DNA of 38,107 nucleotides from Dehalococcoidia bacterium (GTDB lineage: Bacteria; Chloroflexota; Dehalococcoidia; Tepidiformales; Tepidiformaceae): NCBI GenBank assembly GCA_023382755.1, contig JAHDWR010000006.1, forward strand, positions 1-38,107, written 5' to 3'. The position numbers and the translations under genes were made by a program. Shown here piece after piece: positions 37,455-38,107 of this stretch. Each line of letters begins with the position of its first letter. Position 1 is the stretch's first letter. The notes under the pieces are model-generated. The model was given only the letters and a program-made list of their open reading frames with translations, did no database searches and was not told the DNA's origin.

Positions 37455-38107
37455 GTCCCGTCACCGCGCAGCAGGTCGGGCCGCCGCTCCTCTGTCCGTT
37501 GCAGCCGCTGTTCCTTCTTCCACTTCTCGATCTTCGCGTGGTGCCCGCTGAGCAGCACCTCCGGCACCTCCCACCCCCGGTACTCGGCCGGACGCGTGTA
37601 CTGTGGGTGCTCCAGGAGCCCGCCCGCGAACGACTCTTCCTCCGGCGAGACTTCGTCGCCCAGCGCCCCGGGAATATGCCGCGCCACGGCGTCGATCAGG
37701 ACCATCGCCGGCAGCTCCCCGCCGGTCAGGATGTAGTCGCCGATGGAGACCTCGCGGTCCACGCAGTGCTCCACGAACCGCTCATCCACGCCCTCGTACC
37801 GTCCGCAGACCAGCACAAGACGCTCGTTTTGCGCCAGTTCCCGCACCAGCCGGTCGCTCAGTACCTCGCCCTGCGGCGTGAGATACACGACCAGCCCGGG
37901 CGGCCCATCCTGCTCCTGCACGGACTGGAGCGCCCGGTCGAGCACGTCCACGCGCATCACCATCCCCTGCCCGCCGCCGAACGGGTAGTCGTCCACCGAC
38001 CTGTGCCGGTCGATCGCGTGCTCGCGGATGTCGTGGATCTGGAGGTCGAGGAGCCCGTCCTCGCGCGCCCGCTTGATGATCGAGACATCGAGCGGCCCAC
38101 GGAAGGC
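37445..38107 (-). CDS. trmD: tRNA (guanine37-N1)-methyltransferase, N-terminus cut by window edge
   Basis: 221 codons of TrmD, lacking about the first 13 residues, which lie beyond the right edge. TrmD methylates G37 of tRNAs carrying Pro, Leu and Arg anticodons and prevents frameshifting. Visible landmarks are the [20 protein letters not shown] segment, [19 protein letters not shown], the trefoil-knot SAM site [13 protein letters not shown] and [21 protein letters not shown], and the C-terminal [11 protein letters not shown] and [13 protein letters not shown]. The stop is TAG at 37447-37445, overlapping the convergent phosphatase gene by ten bases. In many bacteria rpsP and rimM lie upstream, which would be to the right of this window. 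Confidence 0.96.
   Translation of the reverse strand, partial: AFRGPLDVSIIKRAREDGLLDLQIHDIREHAIDRHRSVDDYPFGGGQGMVMRVDVLDRALQSVQEQDGPPGLVVYLTPQGEVLSDRLVRELAQNERLVLVCGRYEGVDERFVEHCVDREVSIGDYILTGGELPAMVLIDAVARHIPGALGDEVSPEEESFAGGLLEHPQYTRPAEYRGWEVPEVLLSGHHAKIEKWKKEQRLQRTEERRPDLLRGDGTQE

Noticed and set aside
1-38107. tRNA, rRNA or classical insertion sequence
   Set aside because: I found no tRNA T-arm-like GTTCRANNC with matching acceptor stems, no conserved rRNA segments and no transposase or integrase motif anywhere in the window.

Overview
The window is 38.1 kb of high-GC bacterial chromosome (roughly two thirds G+C wherever I sampled it), densely packed with about 36 genes and mostly coupled or convergent junctions. 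No rRNA, tRNA, CRISPR array, integrase or classical insertion sequence is visible. Gene content and style (CaiB and enoyl-CoA hydratase paralogues, MoeA plus a stand-alone RAM-domain protein, a Tam-type methyltransferase, Actinobacteria-like cis-regulatory RNAs, GTG starts and probable leaderless starts) suggest a Chloroflexota bacterium near Dehalococcoidia/Tepidiformales. That assignment is inference from protein flavour only.

Left part (1-7.2 kb): a truncated GNAT gene on the minus strand, a class V aminotransferase, then a sulfur module (YeeE/YedE thiosulfate-type transporter, TusA-like carrier, double-rhodanese lipoprotein). A divergent pair of enoyl-CoA hydratase/isomerase genes follows, with a perfect palindrome between them and a CaiB-type CoA transferase after the rightward one.

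7.3-14.3 kb: Tam-like methyltransferase, GNAT protein, CBS-domain protein, a secreted NTR/TIMP-like protein, and a leftward operon of a ThDP-dependent lyase, a frameshifted DUF4160 gene, DUF2442 and a third hydratase. A MazEF-type toxin-antitoxin pair and an alpha/beta hydrolase come next.

14.3-25.4 kb: a c-di-AMP (ydaO/yuaA) riboswitch directly in front of a membrane glycosyltransferase; a thiBPQ thiamine importer led by a TPP riboswitch with an intrinsic terminator; a degenerate GGDEF protein; and a surface-polysaccharide cluster (GT2, GT4, RmlA-like, RmlB-like).

25.4-38.1 kb: moeA, an AsnC/RAM protein, an NHLRC2-like thioredoxin-NHL lipoprotein, pheS and pheT separated by a low-GC four-helix-bundle (S23/IVP family) gene bracketed by inverted arrays of 7-bp repeats, a WecA/TagO-type phosphosugar transferase, a TetR-permease-ATPase operon, a small CX5R phosphatase whose active site resembles RNA 5'-phosphatases, and a truncated trmD.

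The points I find most worth following are the c-di-AMP control of a glycosyltransferase, the repeat-bracketed four-helix-bundle cassette inside pheST, the RNA-phosphatase-like active site, and the recurrent TANNNT boxes 6-10 nt before start codons.
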